Assembly (NCBI GenBank): GCA_965199185.1
Contig: CBDAQW010000037.1
Span: 186,001 to 250,000, forward strand
Direction of reading: 5' to 3'
DNA length: 64,000 bases
Source: Endozoicomonas sp965199185
GTDB lineage: Bacteria; Pseudomonadota; Gammaproteobacteria; Pseudomonadales; Endozoicomonadaceae
In this document: one piece after another, positions 34,913-44,141 of the stretch
Layout: the number at the start of each line of letters is the position of its first letter
Position numbering within the stretch: position 1 is the first letter of the stretch
Position numbers and translations under genes: made by a program
Notes under the pieces: generated by a model
Seen by the model: the letters and a program-made list of their open reading frames with translations, nothing else
Told to the model about the DNA's origin: nothing
Database searches by the model: none

Positions 34913-35347
34913 ATGAATAATAAAAATTTTGCCCTTAGCCTCTTACTGCTGCTGCCACAAACCCTGATGGCAGCAGAAGACTCTGAAATCATTCAGCCAG
35001 TCTCTCCCCTGGACAATCTTGATCTGATGCAGATGCTGGCTCCTTTATTAATGGTGATTGCCCTGATTTTTGCTTTGACCTGGCTGGTAAAGAAGCTGAA
35101 TCCGGGTTTGCCAAAACTGGGGAACGATATTCAGGTGATTTCCACCACCCACCTTTCCAATCAGGCAAGGCTTTGTTTAGTGAGAGCCGGAGGTAAAGAT
35201 ATTCTGGTTGGCGTGACCAATTCTAATGTTTCCCACATACAGACATTTGATGAGCCAGTTATCCCTCCCACTCGTGAGAGTGAAAATCCGGCTCAGTTTT
35301 CTCAGCAGTTTAAAAAGTTATTAAACCGAAAAGAAAGTGACTCCTGA
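34913..35347 (+). CDS. fliO: FliO-like flagellar export assembly protein (orphan)
   Basis: 144 residues with a signal-like N-terminus (ALSLLLLLPQTLMAA), a short periplasmic part, one transmembrane helix (MLAPLLMVIALIFALTWLVK) and the FliO cytoplasmic core: IQVISTTHLSNQARLCLVRA, GGKDILVGVT and the final HIQTFDEP. FliO helps assemble the FliP-FliR export gate. It normally sits in a fliMNOPQR operon, but no other flagellar gene is in this window, and the flanks are an unrelated hydrolase and an unknown gene. A displaced fliO or a remnant of lost motility are both possible. Confidence 0.75.
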   Translation: MNNKNFALSLLLLLPQTLMAAEDSEIIQPVSPLDNLDLMQMLAPLLMVIALIFALTWLVKKLNPGLPKLGNDIQVISTTHLSNQARLCLVRAGGKDILVGVTNSNVSHIQTFDEPVIPPTRESENPAQFSQQFKKLLNRKESDS

Positions 35348-35382
35348 GCTGGCTTTCAACAGGGTTATCCACAGAATATCCT

Positions 35383-35796
35383 TTACTTGTTTTTCATCAT
35401 TTCAGTGATCAGTAACAGCAGTTTCATTTCAGTCTGACAAATCTGCTGAAGATCATCACGACTCTCCTGAGTCATCAAACCTAATTGCTTATGCTGCTCT
35501 TCCGGGTTGTGCCACTTGCCATTGGTCATATAGCCAGGATAAAGGCTGACCAGTTTGTCTTCGAGACCGTTATATTTTTCGTGCAACATTATTAGAACAG
35601 AGAACAAAACCACTGGCACGTCCTGAGCAAAGGACTGTCTGAGCTTGATGTAGGAAATATAAAGGCAGGCGATCCGCTCAGTGCTATCACGTAAACAGAG
35701 TAAGCAAAGATAGGATTCATCCTGAAGCGACATTTGGGGCATTATTTTTTTTAGCGTTGTTTTTTTTAACGATGGTTTTTCAGCCTCAGCCTTCAT
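35383..35796 (-). CDS. Hypothetical protein
   Basis: 137 residues with a Lys-rich N-terminus, a helical body with CLLCLRD and repeated Leu/Met, and no membrane segment long enough to be certain. No family is recognised. GGAG shortly before the ATG supports the start. It converges with fliO. The 388 bases upstream, up to the convergent end of the ABC permease gene, hold BIME copy B and otherwise nothing I can identify. Confidence 0.5.
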   Translation of the reverse strand: MKAEAEKPSLKKTTLKKIMPQMSLQDESYLCLLCLRDSTERIACLYISYIKLRQSFAQDVPVVLFSVLIMLHEKYNGLEDKLVSLYPGYMTNGKWHNPEEQHKQLGLMTQESRDDLQQICQTEMKLLLLITEMMKNK

Positions 35797-35882
35797 TACC
35801 CGCTCCTTCCTTGAGTGGTATTTTTCAGACTACGATAGTTTGCAGAGAAAAGTCACTCTCTTCAAAAGGCTGTTGCAAAACC

Positions 35883-36001
35883 CCGTAGGTCGCGTTCCCC
35901 GAAGGAGAACCCGACAATCAGCATGCAATGCTGACAAAACATGCAGCTTTGTGCGCTCTCTGAGCGCATTGTCGCCATGTCCTTCATGCATGCCTACTAC
36001 G
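35883..36001. repeat. BIME-like repeat, copy B
   Basis: Starts CCGTAGGT and has the conserved left hairpin (CGTTCCCCGAAGGAGAACCCG) and the ATCAGCATGCAATGCTGA hairpin; the right hairpin is more diverged (CATGTCCTTCATGCATG). It ends in a CTACG foot. Confidence 0.8.
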
Positions 36002-36184
36002 ATTTTTTGTTCAAAACCACCTTTTGTGACAGCCTCCTTCACGGGGATGACATTAAAAATAAGCTGAAAACTATCCACAGTTTCACTGACAAAGTCTTTG
36101 AATTATTTGTGGATAAGTGATTTTAAGCCTATAAATAAAGAGCCAAACCGCCGCTGCCTGTTTTTTAAACAGCGACAATTTTAT

Positions 36185-38680
36185 TCACACTTCTTTCAAT
36201 ACATTTGAAGGAGGTTGTCGTATAACTCGTCGAACACCGAGCCAGCCAGAGATGCCCAGCACCAAAGCGCCGATCAGTGGCAAAGATATCCACAGCCAAA
36301 CAGCAGGCTCCCAGGACAGCTCAAAGACCCGGGTATTCAACCAAAATACACAAAGTTCTGTGCCAGCAGCCGCCAGAAAACCGGTCAATGCTCCAAACAG
36401 CACAAATTCACCAGCTTGCATAGTGAGCAATTGTTTTCTTGTACCACCCAATGACCGGATCAACGCACCCTCCTGCAAGCGTTCATCAATGCTTGATTCA
36501 ATCACTGACGCCATCACCAGCAAACCTGCTACCAGTAGCGCAAAAAGCATTGCTTCGACAGCAATGGTTGACTGCTCCAGCATGCTGCGAACCTGTGAAA
36601 TCACCGCATCCAGATCGAGTAATGTCATGGTGGGGAATTGGGTAATCAGGCTGTTCAGCTTCAGCTTATTCTCAGGTTCCAGATAAAAGCTATTGAGCCA
36701 GGTGGCGGGTAAATCTTTCAGCACCGCTTCGGGCAAAATCATGTAAAAGTTCGGTCTGAAAGATTCCCACTGAACCTTTCTTATACTTGTTACTTTTTGG
36801 GTAAATTCATGACCAGATACTATAAAGGTAATAGCATCTCCTATCTGAATACCTAGACTTTCAGCGATCTCCGATTCGACAGACAAACCACTTTCGCTAC
36901 CCATTTCCCACCAGCGGCCTGCCTCCAGATTGTTATTTTTGGGTAATTGATCAGACCAGGTCAGGTTCAGCTCACGATTCAACGAGTTGTGATTCCCTTT
37001 CTCTTTGCTGACAGCTTCACGAACTTCAACGCCATTCAGCTTAACCAGACGCCCTCTAATGATCGGGTAAAGTTGACTGGTTTCAATCTGATTCGTTTGA
37101 AGAAACTCCCGATAAGCTTCCACCTCAGCAGGCTGAATATTCATGGCAAAGTAGTTAGGTATTTCTTCCGGCAATTCATTTTGCCAGCGATCCAGCAAAT
37201 CAGTTCGAAGTACCAGAACAATCGCCATCGCCATAAAAGTCAGTGAAAAAGCTAACAATTGTGCGGATGTTTTAGAACGCTGCTGCACGATGCGCTTTAA
37301 TCCCATCCGCCAGTAAACCGGCAACGAGAGTAAACCCGCTCTATTGCCAAGACGAGCTAACACCGCTTGTAAACCGGCGGAGATAACCAATAAAATCCCG
37401 CCGGAAATGACAGCAATAATTAGCGTCATTAACAGTTCGCCAGTGTGATACCAGAGCAATAGCACCATGGCTAACAGCGATAAGCCGTATACCATCCATG
37501 AAGACGTAGGTGAAGGTGTCAACTCTCGTCGGAGAACTCTGAGGGGAGATACTTCCTGCAGCCTTAATAAAGGTGCAAGTCCAAAACCTGCCAGTGTGAT
37601 AATGCCGGTCGCACCACCAACAAACATTGGGAGCAGCCCCGGTTCAGGAAGCCAGGCGGGTAAAACCCCTTTGAGTAGAGAAACGACTCCCGCCTGCAGC
37701 CACCAGCCAATAAAAACGCCGGGGATAGCGACCAATAATGCCACCAATGCTAGTTCAGTCAGGATCAGATGACACACCTGACGACGGCTTGCCCCAAGGC
37801 ACCTCATGACTGCGGTACTGTCAAAGCGTCTTTCAGTAAACCGACGACTGGCCATTGCTACAGCGACACCAGCCAAAAGAATAGCGGCCATACTGGCCAG
37901 CCCGAGAAACTGTTTCAGCCGCATCACTGAGTTACGAAGATCACGACGACTGTCGTCCGCCAGAATTAATTGTTCACTGACGTCCAGTTGATCTTCTACC
38001 GCAGACTGAAAGTCAAGCAGTGCACTTCGCTCTCCGGCGAGCAGCATTTTCCAACTGACCCGGCTGCCGGGCTGAATAATGCCGGTTTTATCCACATCCG
38101 CCATATTGAACATTAATCTTGGTGAAAAACTGTAGAAATCACCACCACGATCCGTTTCCAGAGTAATCGCTTTGGTCACTGTAAATTCTGATTCCCCCAA
38201 GAACAGCGTATCGCCAATGGCAATGTTCAACAGTGGAAACAGTCTCGGCTCCAACCAGACTTCACCAACAGCAGGCGTCTCTTTAACGACCTGATCTTCA
38301 GCAAAGGGGGCATTAGCCGCTCTGATATGCCCGCGCAATGGATAATTACCTTCTACCGCTTTGGCAGACACCAATTGCATTTCATCTCCAGCCATTACCA
38401 CCGAAGCAAATTCCAGCACAGTCGACGTTTGTAGATTCTGCTGTTCTGCTGACTGAATAATATTGTCCTGCAACGGTCTCGGACTGCGAATCATTAAATC
38501 CGCACCCAGTACTTCTGCAACCTGTCGTCCCAGCGCTAGTTGCAAACGATCACTGAACAGAGCAATAGCAGTACTGACTGCCACCGCCATTAGCAGAGAC
38601 GCTACCAGCAACCAAAGCTCACCGGATCGCCAGTCTCTGAGCAGAAAACGCCAGGACAAACTGGCTCCTCTTGCTTTCAT
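36185..38680 (-). CDS. ybbP: ABC transporter permease, FtsX/MacB type (YbbP)
   Basis: 831-residue permease with two FtsX-like membrane blocks. It has an N-terminal helix (about 24-46), a large periplasmic domain, a block of helices around 265-430 and 465-490, a second soluble domain, and three C-terminal helices (about 720-815). In E. coli the YbbAP pair is linked to lipid or envelope handling beside the lysophospholipase gene tesA, and that linkage is kept here. The start overlaps the ybbA stop by four bases (ATGA), so the two are translationally coupled. Confidence 0.9.
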   Translation of the reverse strand: MKARGASLSWRFLLRDWRSGELWLLVASLLMAVAVSTAIALFSDRLQLALGRQVAEVLGADLMIRSPRPLQDNIIQSAEQQNLQTSTVLEFASVVMAGDEMQLVSAKAVEGNYPLRGHIRAANAPFAEDQVVKETPAVGEVWLEPRLFPLLNIAIGDTLFLGESEFTVTKAITLETDRGGDFYSFSPRLMFNMADVDKTGIIQPGSRVSWKMLLAGERSALLDFQSAVEDQLDVSEQLILADDSRRDLRNSVMRLKQFLGLASMAAILLAGVAVAMASRRFTERRFDSTAVMRCLGASRRQVCHLILTELALVALLVAIPGVFIGWWLQAGVVSLLKGVLPAWLPEPGLLPMFVGGATGIITLAGFGLAPLLRLQEVSPLRVLRRELTPSPTSSWMVYGLSLLAMVLLLWYHTGELLMTLIIAVISGGILLVISAGLQAVLARLGNRAGLLSLPVYWRMGLKRIVQQRSKTSAQLLAFSLTFMAMAIVLVLRTDLLDRWQNELPEEIPNYFAMNIQPAEVEAYREFLQTNQIETSQLYPIIRGRLVKLNGVEVREAVSKEKGNHNSLNRELNLTWSDQLPKNNNLEAGRWWEMGSESGLSVESEIAESLGIQIGDAITFIVSGHEFTQKVTSIRKVQWESFRPNFYMILPEAVLKDLPATWLNSFYLEPENKLKLNSLITQFPTMTLLDLDAVISQVRSMLEQSTIAVEAMLFALLVAGLLVMASVIESSIDERLQEGALIRSLGGTRKQLLTMQAGEFVLFGALTGFLAAAGTELCVFWLNTRVFELSWEPAVWLWISLPLIGALVLGISGWLGVRRVIRQPPSNVLKEV

Positions 38681-39411
38681 GCCGATTCCTCCAATTGACC
38701 ACCATGAAGTTGCAGCACTCTGTCACACCGCTGCGCCAGAGTCAGATCATGAGTGACCAGAACCAGTGTCGTGTTCTTTTCCCGGTTTACTTCAAACAAT
38801 AATTCGATAATGCGTGCGCCGGTGTTTTCATCCAGATTACCCGTTGGCTCATCGGCGAAAAGAATCTCTGGTTCACCGGCAAAGGCACGAGCAATAGCAA
38901 CCCGTTGCTGTTCACCTCCCGACAATTGTTTCGGATAATGGTCTAATCGATGCTCCAGCCCAACTCTTTGCAACAGAGCATCGGCTTTTTCCTTTGCGTC
39001 ACTCACTCCTGCCAACTCCATAGGCAGCATGACATTTTCAAGAGCGGTTAAATTTGGCAACAATTGAAAGGACTGAAAAACAAATCCGGTGTGTTCCCCT
39101 CGCACTTTGGCACGTTCATCTTCTCCCAGTTGATCAATGCGATGGTTTGCCAGAGAAATTTCTCCACTGGACGGAAGATCAAGCCCTGCAAGAATACCCA
39201 ATAATGTTGATTTACCTGATCCTGAAGCACCCACAATGGCCACGGACTGTCCAGACTTGATCTGCAAATCAAGCCCAGACAAGATGGTAAGCGCACCATT
39301 GCGAGCCACCACCGTTTTTTCCAGATCTTTGGCTGCTACCGCCAGAGAAGGAAGCGCATTAACAGAGCCGGAGTCAGAAGTGTCATTTTTCATTGATAAT
39401 GTAAGTTCCAT
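38677..39411 (-). CDS. ybbA: ABC transporter ATP-binding protein (YbbA)
   Basis: 244-residue LolD/MacB-type ATPase that pairs with YbbP. It has Walker A GASGSGKST, the signature LSGGEQQR, Walker B ILFADEPTGNLD and the switch histidine in LVTHD. It is divergent from tesA and the two 5' ends overlap slightly. A 20-residue N-terminal extension before the usual family start is visible. Confidence 0.93.
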   Translation of the reverse strand: MELTLSMKNDTSDSGSVNALPSLAVAAKDLEKTVVARNGALTILSGLDLQIKSGQSVAIVGASGSGKSTLLGILAGLDLPSSGEISLANHRIDQLGEDERAKVRGEHTGFVFQSFQLLPNLTALENVMLPMELAGVSDAKEKADALLQRVGLEHRLDHYPKQLSGGEQQRVAIARAFAGEPEILFADEPTGNLDENTGARIIELLFEVNREKNTTLVLVTHDLTLAQRCDRVLQLHGGQLEESA

Positions 39412-40042
39412 ACGCAGTCGAATTAGGCTCCTGGTGTTTTTGTTTGCTTTAACATCGTTACTGGTACTGAATGTTCAGTCTGCTCCACTTAAGAAGACTC
39501 TGCTGGTTTACGGCGACAGCCTTAGTGCTGCTTATGGTTTGGATATTCATGATGGATGGGTCAGTCTGCTGAAAGAAAAATTGCAGAAAACTCACCCTGA
39601 CTGGCAGGTTGTCAATCTGAGCATCAGTGGGGAAACCACCGCCGGTGGTCTGAGCCGCTTACCCAATGCACTGCTTCAATATCGACCCGACCTGGTTCTG
39701 CTAGAGCTGGGGGCCAACGATGGTCTTCGGGGAACCCCACTAAATCGCTTTAAAAGCAATCTCGAACAAATGCTGCAGATAACAACAAACCAGAATATTG
39801 ATGTCATTATGTTCGAAATGCGCATTCCACCCAACTATGGCCCAAGATATACACGACGTTTTACACAAACTTTTCATGACCTGGGGGAGGTCTACAACGT
39901 TCCCGTGCTGCCTTTCTTTTTGGATGGGGTTGCCGGGGATGCAGAACTCAATCAACCAGACGGGATTCATCCAACAGCCGAAGCTCAACCAAAATTATTA
40001 AACAACATCTGGCCACATCTCGAACCTGAATTAACAAAGTAA
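39380..40042 (+). CDS. tesA: Acyl-CoA thioesterase I / lysophospholipase L1 TesA
   Basis: Periplasmic SGNH esterase. The catalytic Ser lies in VYGDSLSAAYG, the oxyanion residues in GANDGLRG, and the Asp-His pair in DGIHPTAEAQ. A signal peptide (arginine-rich n-region, then LVFLFALTSLLVLNVQSA) precedes the mature domain. The start is not obvious: there is no ATG. I prefer GTG at 39380 because GGAG lies six bases upstream and it gives a normal n-region; GTG at 39434 would remove the positive charges. With this start the gene overlaps the divergent ybbA by 32 bases. A BIME-like repeat follows. Confidence 0.88.
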   Translation: MSFFIDNVSSIRSRIRLLVFLFALTSLLVLNVQSAPLKKTLLVYGDSLSAAYGLDIHDGWVSLLKEKLQKTHPDWQVVNLSISGETTAGGLSRLPNALLQYRPDLVLLELGANDGLRGTPLNRFKSNLEQMLQITTNQNIDVIMFEMRIPPNYGPRYTRRFTQTFHDLGEVYNVPVLPFFLDGVAGDAELNQPDGIHPTAEAQPKLLNNIWPHLEPELTK

Positions 40043-40058
40043 AAGGCTAAGGCTGCCG

Positions 40059-40177
40059 CGGTAGGTCGGGTTCCCCGAAGGAGAGCCCAACAATCAGCAT
40101 GCAATGCTGAAAAGATGTTGCATTTTTGAACTCTTCGAGCGCATTGTCGGCATGTCCTTCGGGCATAACCACCTACG
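40059..40177. repeat. BIME-like repeat, copy C
   Basis: Left REP GTAGGTCGGGTTCCCCGAAG with its partner strand, middle hairpin ATCAGCATGCAATGCTGA, and right REP ending ACCACCTACG. The right foot (GTAG on the minus strand) supplies the TAG stop codon of the patatin gene. Confidence 0.85.
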
Positions 40178-41252
40178 AGAATAGTGCTTTGACTTTGTTT
40201 TTTATTTTGTTACTTCCCACCAACTCCAGAAATTCATCGCCCAGTTTATGACTCTCAGATACCACCGTTGTCCAATAAGCAATCCGATCAGCATCACTTA
40301 ATTTTTTAAAATCATCCCGGTCAGGAATTTTACCGTAAGGCAGTTTTGCAACAAATTCAGCCGTGGGAGAGATCAGCACTACGTTATCTGTATTGCTCGC
40401 CGACGGTGCGCGTTTTTTCAAGGATTTATCAAACCACCCGGGAATCATGCGATTGTAAAAATGCGGGTATAGGACCAGTCCGTCGCCTTTATGAAATGGT
40501 AAATCAAAGTGGTAGTCTGTCACGCCTCCATCGCGATAAACACCTTCTGGCGCACCCTTAATACGATGAACCCCTTCCATTGCCAGAGGGATAGAGCCGG
40601 ATGCCATCACCGCATCTTTAACATTACCAACGCTGAATTTTACTCGCGTAGTTGGCAGTGGTTCAGTATCACAAAACAGAGGCCTGTCGTCGTTTGTATA
40701 AGAAGGATGATAAAAGAGCGTGCGATCAAAAAATGAAGATAGCAATTTTCGGTCAAATAGATTAGCGGTTGCCGCCATGCCAAGTCCTAACATCTGCACT
40801 GCTGCGTTTTCTGATTTGACCAATCCACGGCTTCGAACGGCAATCAAATTTAGCCGCATAATCTTATTATCAATAATCTCCTGCTGGCCAGATTCTGAAA
40901 TCATATCATCGACCAGTGCGCGACCTTTCAGCGATATTTCATTCGCATCAGGTTTGGCCGAATAACGGGTGTGAATGTAACCCTGCTCAAAACGCTCATG
41001 CGCAGCCAGTGGGTTATTCTGAGCATAACAGCAGAATCGCCAACTGCCTGCCGACGTTCCCAGTAACTCCAAAGGCGTTTGTCGATCACGAAAGTAGTCT
41101 GATAATAACGCTTTATCTATCCCGCTGAGCACGAACCACTTTGGTCCGCCAGAAGCGCCTACCATGACTTTTACTGAACTCTGCGGTAAGCCAGCATCAC
41201 GAATTTGCTGCAGAGCCGATGGGCCAGCCCTGACTTCCAGTACATCACTCAT
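40173..41252 (-). CDS. Patatin-like phospholipase
   Basis: 359-residue lipid acyl hydrolase of the patatin fold. It has the Gly-rich oxyanion stretch VMVGASGGPKW, the nucleophile in GTSAGSW and the catalytic Asp in YRDGGVTDYHFD. There is no signal peptide, so it is cytoplasmic or exported by another route. Its start overlaps the upstream thioesterase stop by eight bases, indicating a two-gene operon for cleavage of acyl chains. The stop codon is contributed by a BIME-like repeat, so the native C-terminus may have been changed by a few residues. Confidence 0.85.
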   Translation of the reverse strand: MSDVLEVRAGPSALQQIRDAGLPQSSVKVMVGASGGPKWFVLSGIDKALLSDYFRDRQTPLELLGTSAGSWRFCCYAQNNPLAAHERFEQGYIHTRYSAKPDANEISLKGRALVDDMISESGQQEIIDNKIMRLNLIAVRSRGLVKSENAAVQMLGLGMAATANLFDRKLLSSFFDRTLFYHPSYTNDDRPLFCDTEPLPTTRVKFSVGNVKDAVMASGSIPLAMEGVHRIKGAPEGVYRDGGVTDYHFDLPFHKGDGLVLYPHFYNRMIPGWFDKSLKKRAPSASNTDNVVLISPTAEFVAKLPYGKIPDRDDFKKLSDADRIAYWTTVVSESHKLGDEFLELVGSNKIKNKVKALFS

Positions 41253-41655
41253 GGTTGGTGATCAGTTCCTTCAAATGTTCCTGTAATTTCTCCCGAATGG
41301 GGTCCGGTATCCGGATGGCAGCCTGCTGTTTATAATCGAAATGGATCATCACACTTTTACCTGAAGCGCAGACAGTATTGTTCTGAACGACGTCCTGAGC
41401 GATGACCATTGAGCTATTACCCAGCTTCTCCAGCCAGGTGCGAATCTCCAGTGGTTTGCCATAATAGATCTGCGCTCGGAAATCCACTTCAACCCGAGCC
41501 AATATAAGTCGCCAGTCTTTTATTTCAAGATCAGGGGTAAAAATACGAAAGACAGGTTCCCTGGCCTGCTCAAACCATATAGGAACCACGGTATTATTAA
41601 TATGCCCTAAAGCATCCGTTTCGCAAAAGCGAGGAGTAATCGTTTCAGTGAACAT
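41245..41655 (-). CDS. Hotdog-fold acyl-CoA thioesterase (YbgC/4-HBT type)
   Basis: 136 residues. The family signature FCETDALGHINNTVVPIWFE (about 10-29) carries the catalytic Asp of 4-hydroxybenzoyl-CoA-type thioesterases. The body follows the hotdog pattern (VEVDFRAQIYYG, EIRTWLEKLGNSS). It hydrolyses acyl-CoA or aryl-CoA, and the exact substrate is unknown. It is translationally coupled to the patatin gene downstream. Confidence 0.85.
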   Translation of the reverse strand: MFTETITPRFCETDALGHINNTVVPIWFEQAREPVFRIFTPDLEIKDWRLILARVEVDFRAQIYYGKPLEIRTWLEKLGNSSMVIAQDVVQNNTVCASGKSVMIHFDYKQQAAIRIPDPIREKLQEHLKELITNHE

Positions 41656-41721
41656 GAGTTTTATATTTGTTATGGCCTGTATTCAGGCATTTTGCAGTTT
41701 CTGTTCACTGAAAAGCAAGAC

Positions 41722-44019
41722 TCAGGGTGTAAGTGAAATCTCTGGTGCCCATTTCAGCCATTCCTGTGCAGGTTTTTTCGCCAGCACATAACGCTTTCCT
41801 TTGGGAACCGGGTTTTTTGGAATATCCGGTGTGGCAAAAGCGATACCTCCGGCCAGTAGTGCTTCGAGCGATTCGGTTCGAACCTTGGCACCACTGAACA
41901 GGTTAACATCAATATCAACACCGCTGGCATTCCAGAATCGACTGGCAGAACCCACCAGGTTTTTATATCGGTCTTCAATATTTACGTAAATGATGACTCG
42001 ACTGGCCGGATTATCCAGTTTAAAACCAGTGACCTGCCCTACTGGTATTTCCCGGTAATAAACAGGGTTTCCACGTCGTATAGAACCCAGCCGGTCACTC
42101 ACCAGCTCCAGTCGCAAGCCACTGAGCATTGGCTGATCGTCGGGCTCTCGCAAAGAACCTGTAAACTCATTAGAGGGGTGTCCTGGTTCTCCGGCTATCT
42201 GCACATCGATGTATTGACCTGTCACCAGTGTTTCAAGGTGAGCCGTATTTGCCAGACCAAGCTTTGGTTTGACCAGCCAAAAGCTCGCACTGTCATTGGC
42301 AAGCCAGTTATGCTCCTCTTCGAGTAACGCCTGAGCAATAACACCCTTGCCTTGCTGATCCAGCTTTAATTTATCAATACGCCCGACGACCATGCCTCGA
42401 TATTGTATTCGAGTATCTTCTTTCAGGCCGCCTGCCGTTTCGAACCAGATATTGATATGAGTGCGATTATCTTTTGAAGCCGCTTCATCACTATAAAGGG
42501 TAAAGTGTGTACCATTGACGACGTTTGTCGCATTAGCATCATTGGTTCGAAACTCTATACCACCAGCGATTAATGTATTAAGAGTGGACGTTTCGACTTT
42601 AATACCATTAAGCCCACCTTCAAGCGTGACACCACTGGTATTCCAGAACCGGCTACTTTGGTTCACCAAATGCCGGTAGCGAGGCTTAATTAACAGATTA
42701 ACGGTCACGCCGTTATCTTGCAGTTGGTAAGACTGAACTGAGCCGACCGGCACATTGCGAAATAAAACGGGACTGCCTGCCGCCACACCACCCAGCGACT
42801 CTGCTTCGAGAGTAAGATGCAGTCCGGGTGCCGTAGCGGGTGCAGAAGGCTTGCTGGCAAGCCCCTGAAAAACACGAGTCTGCTTGCCGTTCTCCAGATC
42901 TTTCTTGTTAAAGTCCATGGCGATATAACGGCCGCCCAAAAGAGTATCAAGACCACTGACGCCCTGAAGTCCAAGCCGTGGTTCGACAACCCAGAATCTC
43001 GCACCTTCAACCAAAGCTCGTTTAGCTTCCGGACGAATGGTAGCCTCGGCAATGATTTTAGTCAGGTCTTCATTCACATCAACATCCTGAATTCTGCCCA
43101 CATCAAAGCCATGAAAACGAATAGGTATGTGGCTGTTACCCAACGACACTTCCAGAGGGAATTCAATGGTCACCGGAATACCGGCTTCTGCCTCTTCGTA
43201 ATCATTGAACAGAACAAACTCTGCATTACTGCTGGCATTAGGCGTTTCATCTTCCCAGCTCGGTGTATATAAAGCGATGCCTCCCTGAATGATGGAAAGC
43301 ACCGATTCAGTTCTGACTTTTAAATTATTCAGGCTGCCTGATATATCGACACCTCCGGCATTCCAGAAGCGGGTATTCTGATGAACCAATCCGGCAAATT
43401 GCCGTTTAATGTAAATGGTAATATTGATGTAATCGCCGGTTTCAGACAGCGCGTAACCAGTCACTTCACCGACTTTCAGACGACGATAATAGACAGGACT
43501 GCCTTCTTCTACTGATGACAGTTCATCGGCTCTTAATATCAGCCGCAGACCATTTTTTTCTTCGACTTCCGGTGGTGGTGAACTGAGAGCGATGAAGCGA
43601 TCTTGTTTTTTACCTTTATGGCCGGGTTTAAAACCGATGTAATTACCCGAAACCAACGTATCAAGACCAGAAACACCTGCGAAACTCAAACGTGGTTTTA
43701 CTAACCAGAACGCACCGGTGTCCGTGAGTAACGCTTCAAACTGAGAGTTCATTTCCAGGGTGACATCCACCGCCTGAAAATCAGCGCTGGGAGAAACCCC
43801 TGTTACCTTGCCAACAGCAACACCATTATGAACCACTTCGGTTTTGCCGACTTGAATGCCGCGCCCATTATCAAAACGAACCTCTACCATTGCACCCGCC
43901 TGAGCCAGCGTTCGCCAGACCAGCCAGCAAACAATAAACAGGGCAATCAAGGGTAATAGCCAGACCGGTGTCAGTCGACGTTTTTCCCGAATCAGGGCAG
44001 GCTGAGGTTCATGACTCAT
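41722..44019 (-). CDS. pqiB: MCE-domain intermembrane lipid transport protein (PqiB/LetB family)
   Basis: 765 residues with one N-terminal transmembrane helix (about 19-36) and, by counting the repeated strand pattern 'VxGVxVGxV', six MCE domains starting near 44, 158, 281, 400, 520 and 635. Such proteins stack as hollow rings that bridge the inner and outer membranes for lipid traffic. E. coli PqiB has three MCE domains and LetB (YebT) seven, so this one is intermediate. No PqiC lipoprotein gene follows, which makes it more LetB-like. AAGGAG precedes the ATG. It is the last gene after two pqiA-type genes. Confidence 0.88.
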   Translation of the reverse strand: MSHEPQPALIREKRRLTPVWLLPLIALFIVCWLVWRTLAQAGAMVEVRFDNGRGIQVGKTEVVHNGVAVGKVTGVSPSADFQAVDVTLEMNSQFEALLTDTGAFWLVKPRLSFAGVSGLDTLVSGNYIGFKPGHKGKKQDRFIALSSPPPEVEEKNGLRLILRADELSSVEEGSPVYYRRLKVGEVTGYALSETGDYINITIYIKRQFAGLVHQNTRFWNAGGVDISGSLNNLKVRTESVLSIIQGGIALYTPSWEDETPNASSNAEFVLFNDYEEAEAGIPVTIEFPLEVSLGNSHIPIRFHGFDVGRIQDVDVNEDLTKIIAEATIRPEAKRALVEGARFWVVEPRLGLQGVSGLDTLLGGRYIAMDFNKKDLENGKQTRVFQGLASKPSAPATAPGLHLTLEAESLGGVAAGSPVLFRNVPVGSVQSYQLQDNGVTVNLLIKPRYRHLVNQSSRFWNTSGVTLEGGLNGIKVETSTLNTLIAGGIEFRTNDANATNVVNGTHFTLYSDEAASKDNRTHINIWFETAGGLKEDTRIQYRGMVVGRIDKLKLDQQGKGVIAQALLEEEHNWLANDSASFWLVKPKLGLANTAHLETLVTGQYIDVQIAGEPGHPSNEFTGSLREPDDQPMLSGLRLELVSDRLGSIRRGNPVYYREIPVGQVTGFKLDNPASRVIIYVNIEDRYKNLVGSASRFWNASGVDIDVNLFSGAKVRTESLEALLAGGIAFATPDIPKNPVPKGKRYVLAKKPAQEWLKWAPEISLTP

Positions 44020-44042
44020 GTTCTTTCTCCTTTTGGAACTGA

Positions 44043-44141
44043 GAGGCTGTCTGAAAAGTCACGTGACTACTGCGGCCTTGGAAAATGGGTCTCATCCATT
44101 TTTCAAGGTCCTCGCTACGCACAGACTTTTCAGGCGGCCTC
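44043..44141. repeat. 99-bp palindromic element between pqiA2 and pqiB
   Basis: Outer arms GAGGCTGTCTGAAAAGTC and GACTTTTCAGGCGGCCTC are inverted repeats matching at 16 of 18 positions. Inside, CCTTGGAAAATGG pairs with CCATTTTTCAAGG (12 of 13). The right arm contains the TGA stop of the second pqiA-type gene. No other copy is in the window. Confidence 0.65.

Noticed and set aside
39137..39379. Long N-terminal extension of the tesA frame
   Set aside because: It runs antisense through ybbA Walker A coding sequence and would bury the signal peptide 80 residues inside the protein.
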